Shown: positions 1-6,640 of the stretch, in pieces | Position numbering within the stretch: the stretch's first letter is position 1 | Layout: each line of letters starts with the position of its first letter | From: a virus | DNA: 64,000 nucleotides | Direction: 5' to 3' (one strand) | Virus record (IMG/VR): IMGVR_UViG_3300034021_001440 | Span: 1-64,000 of that record | Notes under the pieces: generated by a model | Database searches by the model: none | What the model was told of the DNA's origin: nothing | Seen by the model: the letters and a program-made list of their open reading frames with translations, nothing else | Translations under genes and position numbers: made by a program

Positions 1-29
1 TTGACTTGGGGGTCAAAGTGTGCCATACT
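1..29 (+). promoter_or_regulatory. Early-type promoter, copy 1
   Basis: TTGACT (1-6), a 17-nt spacer and CATACT (24-29) form a sigma70-like promoter. The same -35/-10 pair recurs at 629-657 and 1080-1109, and a weaker version at 340-368. The window starts at the -35 box, so any upstream hairpin of this cassette is cut off. Confidence 0.75.
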
Positions 30-53
30 AAAAGCATAAAAGACAAACAACCA

Positions 54-269
54 ATGTTCCAACTCAACACCGACTACTCGACCGCTGCCTGCGAGGTCAC
101 CCTCAACCCCTTCACCGGCACCGCCAAAGTGTGGTACTGGAGCGGAGGCCCCTACACCTACAAGCGTGTCTCCCGCCGTGCAATCGCCAAGGCCATCGTC
201 ACCGACGTGGTGACCGGAGGTCTGCCCTCGGTGGGCGGCTGGATCCACACCAACCTGCACAAGCGCTGA
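54..269 (+). CDS. Small early protein, KTSC-like (weak)
   Basis: A 71-residue protein of unknown function. The open frame extends upstream to position 6, but that part lies inside the promoter, so I start at the ATG at 54. The pattern TGTAKVWYWSGGPYTYKRV followed by SVGGWIHTNL resembles the small KTSC fold (aromatic strand, SGG-x-Y turn, then a terminal Ser-x-Gly...Asn motif). That is family memory, not a search result. It is the first of a series of small genes, each with its own promoter. No Shine-Dalgarno is obvious. An in-frame ATA codon at 36-38 sits exactly where the start ATG lies in the sister cassettes. Confidence 0.6.
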   Translation: MFQLNTDYSTAACEVTLNPFTGTAKVWYWSGGPYTYKRVSRRAIAKAIVTDVVTGGLPSVGGWIHTNLHKR

Positions 270-278
270 GGGTGCGGA

Positions 279-312
279 CTGGTACATTCGTACCAGCGCC
301 CCGGGCCTTGTG
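279..312 (+). repeat. Hairpin + CCCGGG element, copy 1
   Basis: CTGGTAC-ATTC-GTACCAG (279-296) is a perfect 7-bp stem with a 4-nt loop. It is followed at once by CGCCCCGGGCCTTGTG. It lies 10 nt after the stop of the first small gene and upstream of the next promoter. Four copies with the same architecture occur in the first 1.6 kb. Confidence 0.8.
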
Positions 313-339
313 CCAGTTGAGAAAGTGTCACAAGGGGGC

Positions 340-368
340 TTGCGTTTGGCCCTGAACCGTGCAATACT
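340..368 (+). promoter_or_regulatory. Early-type promoter, copy 2 (weaker)
   Basis: TTGCGT (340-345), 17 nt, then AATACT (363-368). As in the other cassettes, a GTGTCA/TGACA-like stretch precedes the -35 box. The -10 ends 6 nt before the ATG at 375, so the predicted transcript starts at or next to the start codon. Confidence 0.65.
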
Positions 369-374
369 ATCATC

Positions 375-548
375 ATGGACAAAGAAAAACCCATGACACT
401 TACCGAAAAGATGGCTCAAGAGAGTCAAGAACTGCTTTTGGAAGCAGTGGATTGGTATATTCAACATCTTTACAAAACTCAACCGAAGGAATCGCAGTTC
501 AAGAGGACTCGTCTCACTGTCATTTCAGAATCTCTTGAGATTTCTTGA
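375..548 (+). CDS. Small early protein, unknown
   Basis: A 57-residue protein beginning MDKEKPMTLTEKMAQ. It is charged and probably helical in its first half, with an acidic-hydrophobic stretch around residues 12-32 and a basic stretch near residue 44. No family is recognised. The start at 375 is supported by its position exactly 6 nt after the -10 box, matching the starts at 664 and 1116. No ribosome-binding site is present, consistent with a leaderless message. The hairpin element copy 2 follows its stop by 28 nt. Confidence 0.6.
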   Translation: MDKEKPMTLTEKMAQESQELLLEAVDWYIQHLYKTQPKESQFKRTRLTVISESLEIS

Positions 549-576
549 GTCGTTGCCGAAGGCACCCTAGGTCAGA

Positions 577-610
577 GTAGAACATGCGTACTACCGCCCC
601 GGGCCCTGTA
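577..610 (+). repeat. Hairpin + CCCGGG element, copy 2
   Basis: GTAGAAC-ATGC-GTACTAC (577-594) is an 18-nt inverted repeat with the same 7-bp/4-nt layout and one mismatch. It is followed by CGCCCCGGGCCCTGTA. This is the least perfect of the four copies. Confidence 0.7.
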
Positions 611-628
611 ACGAATTGTGACAGGGCC

Positions 629-657
629 TTGACTTTCGGGGCCAGGTGCGCCATACT
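629..657 (+). promoter_or_regulatory. Early-type promoter, copy 3
   Basis: TTGACT (629-634), 17 nt, CATACT (652-657). GTGACA lies just upstream of the -35, as in copy 4. The -10 ends 6 nt before the ATG at 664. Confidence 0.8.
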
Positions 658-663
658 ATGAAC

Positions 664-786
664 ATGAACAAAGAAACCCTCTCCCTCGAAACCCTCGCCC
701 TGCTCGACGAGCTGGAGGCTGACCTCGGCTGCGACCTGGACGTGCTAGACTTCAACCCTGACGAGGACCTTGACGAGGTGGCCTGA
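664..786 (+). CDS. Small acidic early protein
   Basis: A 40-residue, strongly acidic peptide beginning MNKETLSLETLALLDELEAD and ending in an Asp/Glu-rich tail. An in-frame ATG at 658 lies next to the -10 box, at or upstream of the likely transcription start, so 664 is preferred. Small acidic early proteins are common among phage host-takeover factors, but nothing here identifies a target. The assignment rests on the promoter, the spacing and the cassette context. Confidence 0.55.
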   Translation: MNKETLSLETLALLDELEADLGCDLDVLDFNPDEDLDEVA

Positions 787-823
787 GGCCCACCCCCACC
801 CAACCCACTACACACTGAAACAA

Positions 824-1018
824 ATGTACTGCACCTACGAAGACTCCGTCCTGGCTGCTGCTGACGAGAACGGCAACCTGTCCCTGAAGGACGCCATTCG
901 CCTGTTCGCTGACCACAGCGAGAGGTTTGACGGCATCTACGAAGACAACCGAGGCATCAGCTGGGTGGCCCTGGATGAGCGCAACGCTGAGGCCCTTCTT
1001 GCTTGGCTGGGGTATTGA
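824..1018 (+). CDS. Small early protein, unknown
   Basis: A 64-residue acidic protein, starting MYCTYEDSVLAAADENGN and ending in ALLAWLGY. The frame is open upstream to 770 but overlaps the end of the preceding gene, and the residues added there (Pro/His-rich) do not look natural, so I use the ATG at 824. It has no promoter of its own and is probably co-transcribed with the 40-residue gene upstream. The alternation of hydrophobic and acidic residues suggests a small helical fold. No family is recognised. Confidence 0.55.
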   Translation: MYCTYEDSVLAAADENGNLSLKDAIRLFADHSERFDGIYEDNRGISWVALDERNAEALLAWLGY

Positions 1019-1025
1019 GGCCACA

Positions 1026-1059
1026 GTGGTACACCCGTACCACAGGCCCGGGTCTTGTG
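1026..1059 (+). repeat. Hairpin + CCCGGG element, copy 3
   Basis: GTGGTAC-ACCC-GTACCAC (1026-1043) is a perfect 7-bp stem with a 4-nt loop. It is followed by AGGCCCGGGTCTTGTG. It starts 8 nt after the stop codon of the preceding gene. Confidence 0.8.
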
Positions 1060-1079
1060 TGAAGAAAAGTGACAACCCC

Positions 1080-1109
1080 TTGACTGGGGCTGCCCCTGTG
1101 TGCCATACT
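1080..1109 (+). promoter_or_regulatory. Early-type promoter, copy 4
   Basis: TTGACT (1080-1085), an 18-nt spacer and CATACT (1104-1109), with GTGACA just upstream. The -10 ends 6 nt before the ATG at 1116. Confidence 0.78.
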
Positions 1110-1115
1110 ACCAGT

Positions 1116-1364
1116 ATGAACAAAGCAATCCTCACTGCCCTCGCTGGGCTCGCCCTCGGTGGCGTGGCCCTCGCCACCCCTGTGCCCCACCCTGTGGTGG
1201 CCCCTCACGAACAGACCGTGCTCGTGCCTGGACTGGAATCACTGGGAGAATCCCGCATCTCCACTGTGCGCCATTGTGCTGCCATCACACACACTGACTG
1301 GCAGAAACTCATCACTGACAGGGACTACGAGAACATGGAATCCTGCCTGATTGAACACACCTGA
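1116..1364 (+). CDS. Small exported protein with signal peptide
   Basis: An 82-residue protein. Its start, MNKAILTALAGLALGGVALA, has a short positive N-terminus, a hydrophobic core and an A-L-A cleavage signal, so it reads as a Sec signal peptide cut near residue 20. The mature part of about 60 residues is Pro/His/Val-rich at first and contains two cysteines (in VRHCAA and MESCLI) that could form a disulfide outside the cytoplasm. The frame is open far upstream, but that part overlaps the previous gene and the promoter. A secreted early protein could act at the cell envelope, for example against a second infection. That role is inference. Confidence 0.65.
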   Translation: MNKAILTALAGLALGGVALATPVPHPVVAPHEQTVLVPGLESLGESRISTVRHCAAITHTDWQKLITDRDYENMESCLIEHT

Positions 1365-1372
1365 GTATCACA

Positions 1373-1546
1373 ATGAACTACTACCAACCTGTCATCGCTG
1401 TGCTGGCCGTGCCCGAGAACAGAATCAAATGTGCAAATCAATTTGCCAATCAACATCAACACATTGATCCACAAATGTACTCACTCGCAGTACGACGAAT
1501 GATGGATTTCACTCCACTGTGTGACACATCGGAATCGCACTACTGA
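1373..1546 (+). CDS. Small early protein, unknown
   Basis: A 57-residue protein beginning MNYYQPVIAVLAVPENRIKC, starting 8 nt after the stop of the signal-peptide gene and probably translated from the same message. It is rich in Gln, Asn and His in the middle (around residues 22-35) and has two cysteines (20 and 50). No family is recognised. It is the last small gene before hairpin copy 4. Confidence 0.5.
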   Translation: MNYYQPVIAVLAVPENRIKCANQFANQHQHIDPQMYSLAVRRMMDFTPLCDTSESHY

Positions 1547-1558
1547 TTGACAATCAAA

Positions 1559-1592
1559 CCAGTACATCCGTACTGGTGCCCCGGGTTTTGGG
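1559..1592 (+). repeat. Hairpin + CCCGGG element, copy 4
   Basis: CCAGTAC-ATCC-GTACTGG (1559-1576) is a perfect 7-bp stem with a 4-nt loop. It is followed by TGCCCCGGGTTTTGGG. It begins 12 nt after the stop of the preceding gene. Confidence 0.8.
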
Positions 1593-1762
1593 CCGGCCCC
1601 CCCCCAATGGGTCCCTTTCACCGTCGCCCGGGATTTTACCGTCGTGGCCGCGTGAGGCCGGATATAGGGGTGAGAGTGCAAGTCAAAATCCCCCCACCCC
1701 ACCGTAAACCACTTTACACCCCCGCCCCTCACCCTATACTCCCCTGAGACCGCCCCAACCGC
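1593..1762 (+). other. GC-rich non-coding leader before the topoisomerase gene
   Basis: I see no gene here. The stretch holds a run of nine C residues (1597-1605), further GC-rich inverted pieces (GGCCGCGTGAGGCC) and, at its end, the TTTACA/TATACT promoter. It marks the boundary between the small-gene cassettes and the replication genes. Confidence 0.6.
1713..1740 (+). promoter_or_regulatory. TTTAC-type (middle) promoter 1
   Basis: TTTACA (1713-1718), exactly 16 nt, then TATACT (1735-1740). The same geometry occurs at 3723-3750, 5246-5273, 7894-7921 and 46583-46610. The predicted transcript start leaves a short leader of about 16 nt before the ATG at 1763. Confidence 0.75.
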
Positions 1763-3700
1763 ATGGACACATCAACCAACATCTCCCAGCAACTTAAAGA
1801 TGACTATCTTGCCTACAGCATGGCTGTCATTGTGGGCCGAGCAATTCCGTCCCTCACTGACGGCCTGAAACCAGCTCAGCGCCGTGTCCTCACCGCAATG
1901 AAATGGCTAGGGCTGAAACCCGAGGGTCCCTTTATGAAGAGTGCCCGTGTCGAAGGGGAGACCATGGGCAAGCTGCACCCTCACGGTGGGGCATATGGCG
2001 TCATGGTCACATTGGCAGCCCCGTGGAATAATAACCTTCCTTTAATCTCTGGGCAGGGCAACTGGGGGTCGTCGGTCGATGGTGCCGCTGCGAGCAGGTA
2101 CACGGAATGCAAACTGTCCCCATTTGCCTGGGAGTGTCTCCTTGCCGATTCCGATACGTGGGTTACCACAGAGAATTACGATGGGTCCCTGCAGGAGCCC
2201 GTGGAGCTAAACGTAAAAGTGCCTACCGTTTTGTTAAACGGGCAGGATGGCATTGGAGTTGGTTTCGCCACAAAGATCCCCCCACACTCGCTTCGCGACA
2301 TCTGCGACGCAATCACAAAAGGGTCCCCTTTAGTTCCATCATTCCCTACCGGCTGTGACATTATTCGAGATGACGGACTTGATGCCTACACTAACACTGG
2401 CATTGGGGGCCTCCGCCTCCGTGCTCGCTGTGAGACTGTTGAAACGGGCACAGGTCGTAAGGCAAAGACAACGCTTACGTTCACAAACCTCCCCGCAAGC
2501 ACAAACCCGGAGAAAGTCGGGGAGCAAATTGCGGCGGCGCTAGAAAAAGGGTCCCTTACCGGAATCACCAATGTCATTGACGAGTCTGATCTCACCGGAG
2601 ACCGTATCGCGGTTACTCTTAAGTCTGGCACCGATATCCAACTGGCCATCCGCCAACTCTACCACTACACTGACCTGGACACTAAGTATTCGGCGCGGTT
2701 GCTGGTTGTGGACGGGGTCAAACCAGTCGAACTCTCTCCAAGTGAGCTTCTTGCGCGTTGGCAGACATGGCGACTGGATCGGTTGGGTGCGAAGTTCCAA
2801 TCCGAACTAGACGGTGCAGAACACCGTTTGGAAATCGTTCGTGGTTACCTCAAAGCAATCGACAAGATTGATGCTGTTATTAAAATTATTCGAAACGCAG
2901 CTTCACCAAAAGAAGCCCTGATTGAACTCGTCTCCAACAAAACACTCAAATTCACTGCGGATCAGGCCCGTGCGATCCTGGAAATGAGACTCCGGGCATT
3001 AACCAACCTCGACTCTGAGGAACTAGCAACCGAAGAGGGTACCCTTAAAGAGCGAATTACAGAGCTTGACACCCTAATCAAGGACGAAAAGGCACGCAAA
3101 GGGTATATGATCAAGGAAATCAAGGAGATTGGGGTACGGCATGGCGAGAAACGCCGCAGCGAACTGATTGATCCACCCGAAGGCCTTGTCGTGGAGAAAG
3201 GATCCTCACGGCCTGCGGCGCCGGCAAGACCGCGATTCATAAAAATTGACATCAAGCGGGGCGTGGCCGAACAAGCGAAAGGACCACGAGGAGCCATCAT
3301 ATTGGAAAAGACTGATAAACTTATCACACTTACAGAAGATGGCACGCTCAAAAAACTTCCCCCTAACTACAAGGGTCCTCTTGGCATGGGACTCTCTCCT
3401 GTGTTACTTGCAAAGAAAGAAACTGATGTGGCAGAACGCAAATACCTCGCAGTCTTCACACTCGGGGACCAGCTCAAAGCGATGATGGTTGCTGGGAGTG
3501 ACTTGTGTAAGGTTACTTCAAAAGGAAAACGCGTCATCCCTGAAGAAGCGCAACTTCTGTACTTTGGCGAAGGTTCCTATGTGGTTCCCTGGGCCTCCAC
3601 TCGCAAGAAAAAAGTGGAACTGTTCCCTGTGAGCACCAAACAAGGTCGCCCTGGCGCTCGCGGCATCAAAGTAGCCACCATCACCGAACTCACCCTGTGA
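1763..3700 (+). CDS. Type II DNA topoisomerase, A subunit (gp52/GyrA-like)
   Basis: A 645-residue DNA cleavage-religation subunit of a type IIA topoisomerase. Recognisable family blocks are SLTDGLKPAQRRVL (residues 30-43), KLHPHG (70-75), GQGNWGS (97-103) and AASRYTE, with Arg112 and the catalytic Tyr113. The C-terminal third has a short FIKIDIKRG...LEDGTLKKL-type region, reminiscent of a reduced pinwheel rather than the full GyrA tail. T4 gp52 is shorter (about 440 residues). The helix that carries the quinolone-anchor residues in GyrA is two residues shorter here. The ATPase partner is not in the window. No Shine-Dalgarno precedes the ATG. Its role is relief of supercoils during phage replication. 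Confidence 0.93.
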   Translation: MDTSTNISQQLKDDYLAYSMAVIVGRAIPSLTDGLKPAQRRVLTAMKWLGLKPEGPFMKSARVEGETMGKLHPHGGAYGVMVTLAAPWNNNLPLISGQGNWGSSVDGAAASRYTECKLSPFAWECLLADSDTWVTTENYDGSLQEPVELNVKVPTVLLNGQDGIGVGFATKIPPHSLRDICDAITKGSPLVPSFPTGCDIIRDDGLDAYTNTGIGGLRLRARCETVETGTGRKAKTTLTFTNLPASTNPEKVGEQIAAALEKGSLTGITNVIDESDLTGDRIAVTLKSGTDIQLAIRQLYHYTDLDTKYSARLLVVDGVKPVELSPSELLARWQTWRLDRLGAKFQSELDGAEHRLEIVRGYLKAIDKIDAVIKIIRNAASPKEALIELVSNKTLKFTADQARAILEMRLRALTNLDSEELATEEGTLKERITELDTLIKDEKARKGYMIKEIKEIGVRHGEKRRSELIDPPEGLVVEKGSSRPAAPARPRFIKIDIKRGVAEQAKGPRGAIILEKTDKLITLTEDGTLKKLPPNYKGPLGMGLSPVLLAKKETDVAERKYLAVFTLGDQLKAMMVAGSDLCKVTSKGKRVIPEEAQLLYFGEGSYVVPWASTRKKKVELFPVSTKQGRPGARGIKVATITELTL

Positions 3701-3710
3701 GCAAGGTTCG

Positions 3711-3750
3711 GTAAACCGCCCATTTACCTGGGCGGTGCCCTTCCTACAAT
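3711..3750 (+). promoter_or_regulatory. TTTAC-type promoter 2, -35 in a hairpin loop
   Basis: TTTACC (3723-3728), 16 nt, TACAAT (3745-3750). The -35 hexamer is exactly the loop of an 8-bp stem, ACCGCCCA (3715-3722) with TGGGCGGT (3729-3736). That stem could also help end the preceding transcript. GGTAAA lies at the left flank (3710-3715). Confidence 0.7.
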
Positions 3751-3786
3751 ACAAGCAACCGAAAGGAAAACACTCCTAACTAAACC

Positions 3787-5214
3787 ATGGCAACTTCTAA
3801 CGTCTACACCAAGGCTCCCTACGTCATCCTCCCCGGAGGTAACGCCCTCAAGGGAGTCACTGGTGTTCAGGATTCGATCAACGTTGTTCAGTCAATGCTG
3901 GAAGGCGGCGTCATTGACAAATACGAGTCCCCCTCCAACATCGTCAAAACTCGCCAAGAAACATTCACTCGCAACGTTGAGTTTCTGAACAATGTCGTCG
4001 GTGCCAAAACCTACGAAGGTTTCGTTGACTCTGCCCTCATCAAGGACTATATCACCTACGCCCGCACCACCTACAAGGCCGAGAGCTTCGTGCTCCCTGC
4101 CGACGTGTACGGTGCTCCGATGACCTACAACTCGCAGACTGGCGGGTTCCAGCTGCTGCAGGCACCTACCGTCGTGACCCCTGTGGCTCCCACCGTGGTT
4201 GCTCCGGCCGTGCCAACCTACACGGTAACCCTGCTCGATCCTTCCGTCACGGCCACCGAAGGCCAAGACCTGGTGATGCGCTTCAAGCTCGACACCAAGA
4301 ATCACAACGGGGTCTCCTTCCGCCCGAGTTTCACCAACCTGGGCAACCAGTTTGTCCAAGCCGACGTGGTCGGCGCTGAGACTCGTTCCAACTACATCTT
4401 CCCCGACGTTCGCTTCACTGCTGGCTCCGACTACGCTGAGATTCGCCTGCAAACTGTCGACGACACGATGAAGGAAACGGACGAAGCCGTCCGTCTTGAG
4501 GGTGGGGCCTCTCTGAGCAGCGCCTACAAGCTGAACTTCGTCGGTGCTTCCACCGTCACCCTGCAGGACAACGACTGGGCTGCCACCAGCGTGACCAACG
4601 TCACCATCAACGGCAACAACAACAACGTCAACGTGCTGAACAACTTCGGCACGATCACGGTGGACAACCGCACCTACGTTGACATTGCTGGCGATAACAA
4701 CAGCAACGTTCTGGCCGGCACTGACCGTGACGACTGGATCAAGGGGCTCTTCGGCGACGACACCCTCAGTGGTGGCGCTGGCAGCGACGTTCTCACTGGC
4801 AACCAGGGCAACGACACCCTGAGCGGTGGCACTGGCACTGACACTCTTTGGGGTGGCTTCGGTGACGACATCCTCATCGGCAACCAAGACGATGACATTC
4901 TGTATGGCAACGACGGTGCTGACGTGCTCTGGGGCGGTTTCGGCAACGACATGCTCATTAACAACACTGGCAACGACATCGTTTATGGCAACGCAGGCGC
5001 CGACTCCTTTGTTCTCTGCGCTGGCCAGGACACCTTCAAAGACTTCAACCTCGGCGAGGGTGATAAGATTCTGGTCTTCGCAGATCCGAAGTACACCATT
5101 GGCCAGAATGCTCAGGGCTATGTCGAAATCAACCGTGGCGACAACAAGACCACCCTGGAAGGCGTGACCTTCGCTGGCTTCGACGCTTCCCGCGCCATCC
5201 AGTTCATGGGTTGA
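3787..5214 (+). CDS. RTX-type calcium-binding repeat protein
   Basis: A 475-residue protein. Residues 1-125 form an unknown N-terminal domain. A Pro/Val-rich linker follows (about 128-145), then a Calx-beta-like segment (about 147-260, with TVTLLDPSVTATEGQDL and TLQDND). Residues about 305-425 carry RTX nonapeptide repeats (GGAGSDVLTGNQGNDTLSGG and similar), the usual Ca2+-binding parallel beta-roll, with a short cap at the end. RTX proteins are usually secreted or surface proteins. Here there is no signal peptide and no type I secretion gene nearby, so a virion-associated or lysis-released adhesin is plausible. It has its own TTTACC/TACAAT promoter and sits alone between replication genes. 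Confidence 0.85.
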   Translation: MATSNVYTKAPYVILPGGNALKGVTGVQDSINVVQSMLEGGVIDKYESPSNIVKTRQETFTRNVEFLNNVVGAKTYEGFVDSALIKDYITYARTTYKAESFVLPADVYGAPMTYNSQTGGFQLLQAPTVVTPVAPTVVAPAVPTYTVTLLDPSVTATEGQDLVMRFKLDTKNHNGVSFRPSFTNLGNQFVQADVVGAETRSNYIFPDVRFTAGSDYAEIRLQTVDDTMKETDEAVRLEGGASLSSAYKLNFVGASTVTLQDNDWAATSVTNVTINGNNNNVNVLNNFGTITVDNRTYVDIAGDNNSNVLAGTDRDDWIKGLFGDDTLSGGAGSDVLTGNQGNDTLSGGTGTDTLWGGFGDDILIGNQDDDILYGNDGADVLWGGFGNDMLINNTGNDIVYGNAGADSFVLCAGQDTFKDFNLGEGDKILVFADPKYTIGQNAQGYVEINRGDNKTTLEGVTFAGFDASRAIQFMG

Positions 5215-5226
5215 TCCCACCCGGCG

Positions 5227-5235
5227 GGGTAAAAC
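5227..5235 (+). promoter_or_regulatory. GGGTAAAAC element
   Basis: GGGTAAAAC lies 12 nt after the stop of the RTX gene. Here it also forms the left arm of an interrupted inverted repeat, GGTAAA...TTTACC, whose right arm is the -35 box of the next promoter. Confidence 0.5.
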
Positions 5236-5245
5236 CACCTGAGGC

Positions 5246-5273
5246 TTTACCTCGCCACCGGCGTCCCTATAAT
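5246..5273 (+). promoter_or_regulatory. TTTAC-type promoter 3
   Basis: TTTACC (5246-5251), 16 nt, TATAAT (5268-5273). It drives the genes at 5295 and 5843. Confidence 0.8.
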
Positions 5274-5294
5274 GCCCCCAGTGGAGCAATACCT

Positions 5295-5843
5295 GTGGAA
5301 ATTTTCTACCCTGTCGAACGGCTTCTGGCCAACCCTCGCATTTTCTTTGCGATTGCAAACGCTCTCGAAGGACCCGACGGAGAGACACTCAAAAATGCTT
5401 TCTACGAGCTGATTGAACACGGATTTGGAGAATACGAAGATCCGGAAGAAATCGAATTCACTGCGGACGAAATCTGCTTCTCCATGGATCACTCCGACGG
5501 CACGGTTCAAATGACCCTCAACACCGGCCTCGCTTCCATTCTCAAGCCCATCGACGGCGAGCTTCGCGCTCAAATCACCAATGACCACGAGATGGCCGCA
5601 GCAAGTGCCATCTACGACCGCATCGTCAAGTCCATCGTTGAGGCCAACCCTGACTTTGACGGGAACATCGCTCTTGTTTCCCCGCCGACACCTGGCAACA
5701 GCTACCTTCGTTCCGAAGACGGCGAACGTTTTGAAGGTGCGTTTCACCTTCTCTCTGACCCCGAGCGTCAATACGCCTTCAACGTAGACATCATCGACGT
5801 TCAAGCTGACATCCTCCGCGCAACCTACAAGCCAATCTACTGA
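5295..5843 (+). CDS. Hypothetical protein, GTG start
   Basis: A 182-residue acidic protein of unknown function. The frame is open from 5211, but that stretch contains the promoter, so translation must begin after about 5280. The GTG at 5295 has GGAG (5283-5286) at a suitable distance. The sequence alternates helical parts (near residues 8-35) and beta-rich parts (FDGNIALVSPP and AFNVDIIDVQADILRATY), consistent with a compact single domain. It is translationally coupled to the next gene through an ATGA-type overlap at 5841-5845. No family is recognised. Confidence 0.7.
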   Translation: MEIFYPVERLLANPRIFFAIANALEGPDGETLKNAFYELIEHGFGEYEDPEEIEFTADEICFSMDHSDGTVQMTLNTGLASILKPIDGELRAQITNDHEMAAASAIYDRIVKSIVEANPDFDGNIALVSPPTPGNSYLRSEDGERFEGAFHLLSDPERQYAFNVDIIDVQADILRATYKPIY

Positions 5844-6640
5844 TGACTGCTGACAACATAGTTCTCGCAACCAACAGCATGCGGTCCTCAGTGTCTTCGC
5901 TGAGGAAAAAACTCTCGGACCTCAAAGTCTCTGTCGAAAAGTTTGACGCAGACCTGTCCAAGCTCGATTCAAAGTTTGACAACGTTCTCACCCAGGTCGA
6001 AATCTATAAGTCCAAACTTGAACGCGAGATGGGTCGTGAAGTGCGTCGACTCGAACATGAGTTGGCGCTTTTGCGTAAGGAGATGCCCGAGAGTGTGACA
6101 ACTGACGTCTCACCGAGCGAACTCAAGATTGCCTCAACTGTGGCTATCCTTGATAGCATCCTCCGCCTCATCTCCGGCACGGCCACAGACATTCGCCTCA
6201 TCTCAGAGGCATTCCTGTTTCCTGCCGTGATTGAGCGGGTGGTTTTCGGAGATCAAGAAGCCTATTTCCTGACAGAAGTGCCTCCCTCTGCGGCCCTCGT
6301 GATTGCTCGCGGTCGCGAATACGTCGACTGGATGCGGACTCAGTATGAGACTCACTTGACAGACCCCGACACCTGGGCTGATGCTGTCGATTACATGCGT
6401 GAGTGGTGGGCCAACGACGCCTTGCCTCTGCTCTACGGAGCTCGCGACGAACAGTGGGACATTGATGCCCCCTTCTCCCTCCCGGAGATGCTTCTTTGGC
6501 GTGACTCTCCCGGAGATCGCCCGCTGAACTTCTCCACAATTTTTGAAGCCTACGAAATTTACCGTAAACACAAGGATGCCGTCTATGATTCTACAGGACT
6601 TCGCGAGTTTGAGCTCAAGCAATTCCTCAACAAAGGATAG
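5843..6640 (+). CDS. Hypothetical protein with N-terminal coiled coil
   Basis: A 265-residue protein. Residues about 12-80 form a long charged heptad-like helix (KKLSDLKVSVEKFDADLSKL and onward), followed by a globular C-terminal part rich in Trp and Tyr (residues about 150-225). Its ATG overlaps the stop codon of the upstream gene, so the two are probably made together. No signal peptide or membrane segment is seen, and no family is recognised. A structural or scaffolding role would fit the coiled coil, but nothing in the sequence proves it. Confidence 0.75.
   Translation: MTADNIVLATNSMRSSVSSLRKKLSDLKVSVEKFDADLSKLDSKFDNVLTQVEIYKSKLEREMGREVRRLEHELALLRKEMPESVTTDVSPSELKIASTVAILDSILRLISGTATDIRLISEAFLFPAVIERVVFGDQEAYFLTEVPPSAALVIARGREYVDWMRTQYETHLTDPDTWADAVDYMREWWANDALPLLYGARDEQWDIDAPFSLPEMLLWRDSPGDRPLNFSTIFEAYEIYRKHKDAVYDSTGLREFELKQFLNKG

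Noticed and set aside
279-1576. The four GTAC...GTAC dyads as NtcA (cyanobacterial nitrogen regulator) sites
   Set aside because: NtcA needs GTA-N8-TAC. Here the inner half-sites are GTA-N6-TAC, and the copies lie after genes rather than at a fixed distance from the -10 boxes.
4740-5030. Short tandem repeats that could be taken for a CRISPR-like array
   Set aside because: They are in-frame RTX nonapeptide codons with diverged third positions and no constant spacer length.
3892-5388. A long minus-strand open frame of 498 codons opposite the RTX gene
   Set aside because: It mirrors the codon bias of the + strand gene (Val/Ala/Gly-rich, low complexity), has no promoter or ribosome site and would be the only large minus-strand gene. 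Similar shadows lie opposite the polymerase, sheath and protease genes.
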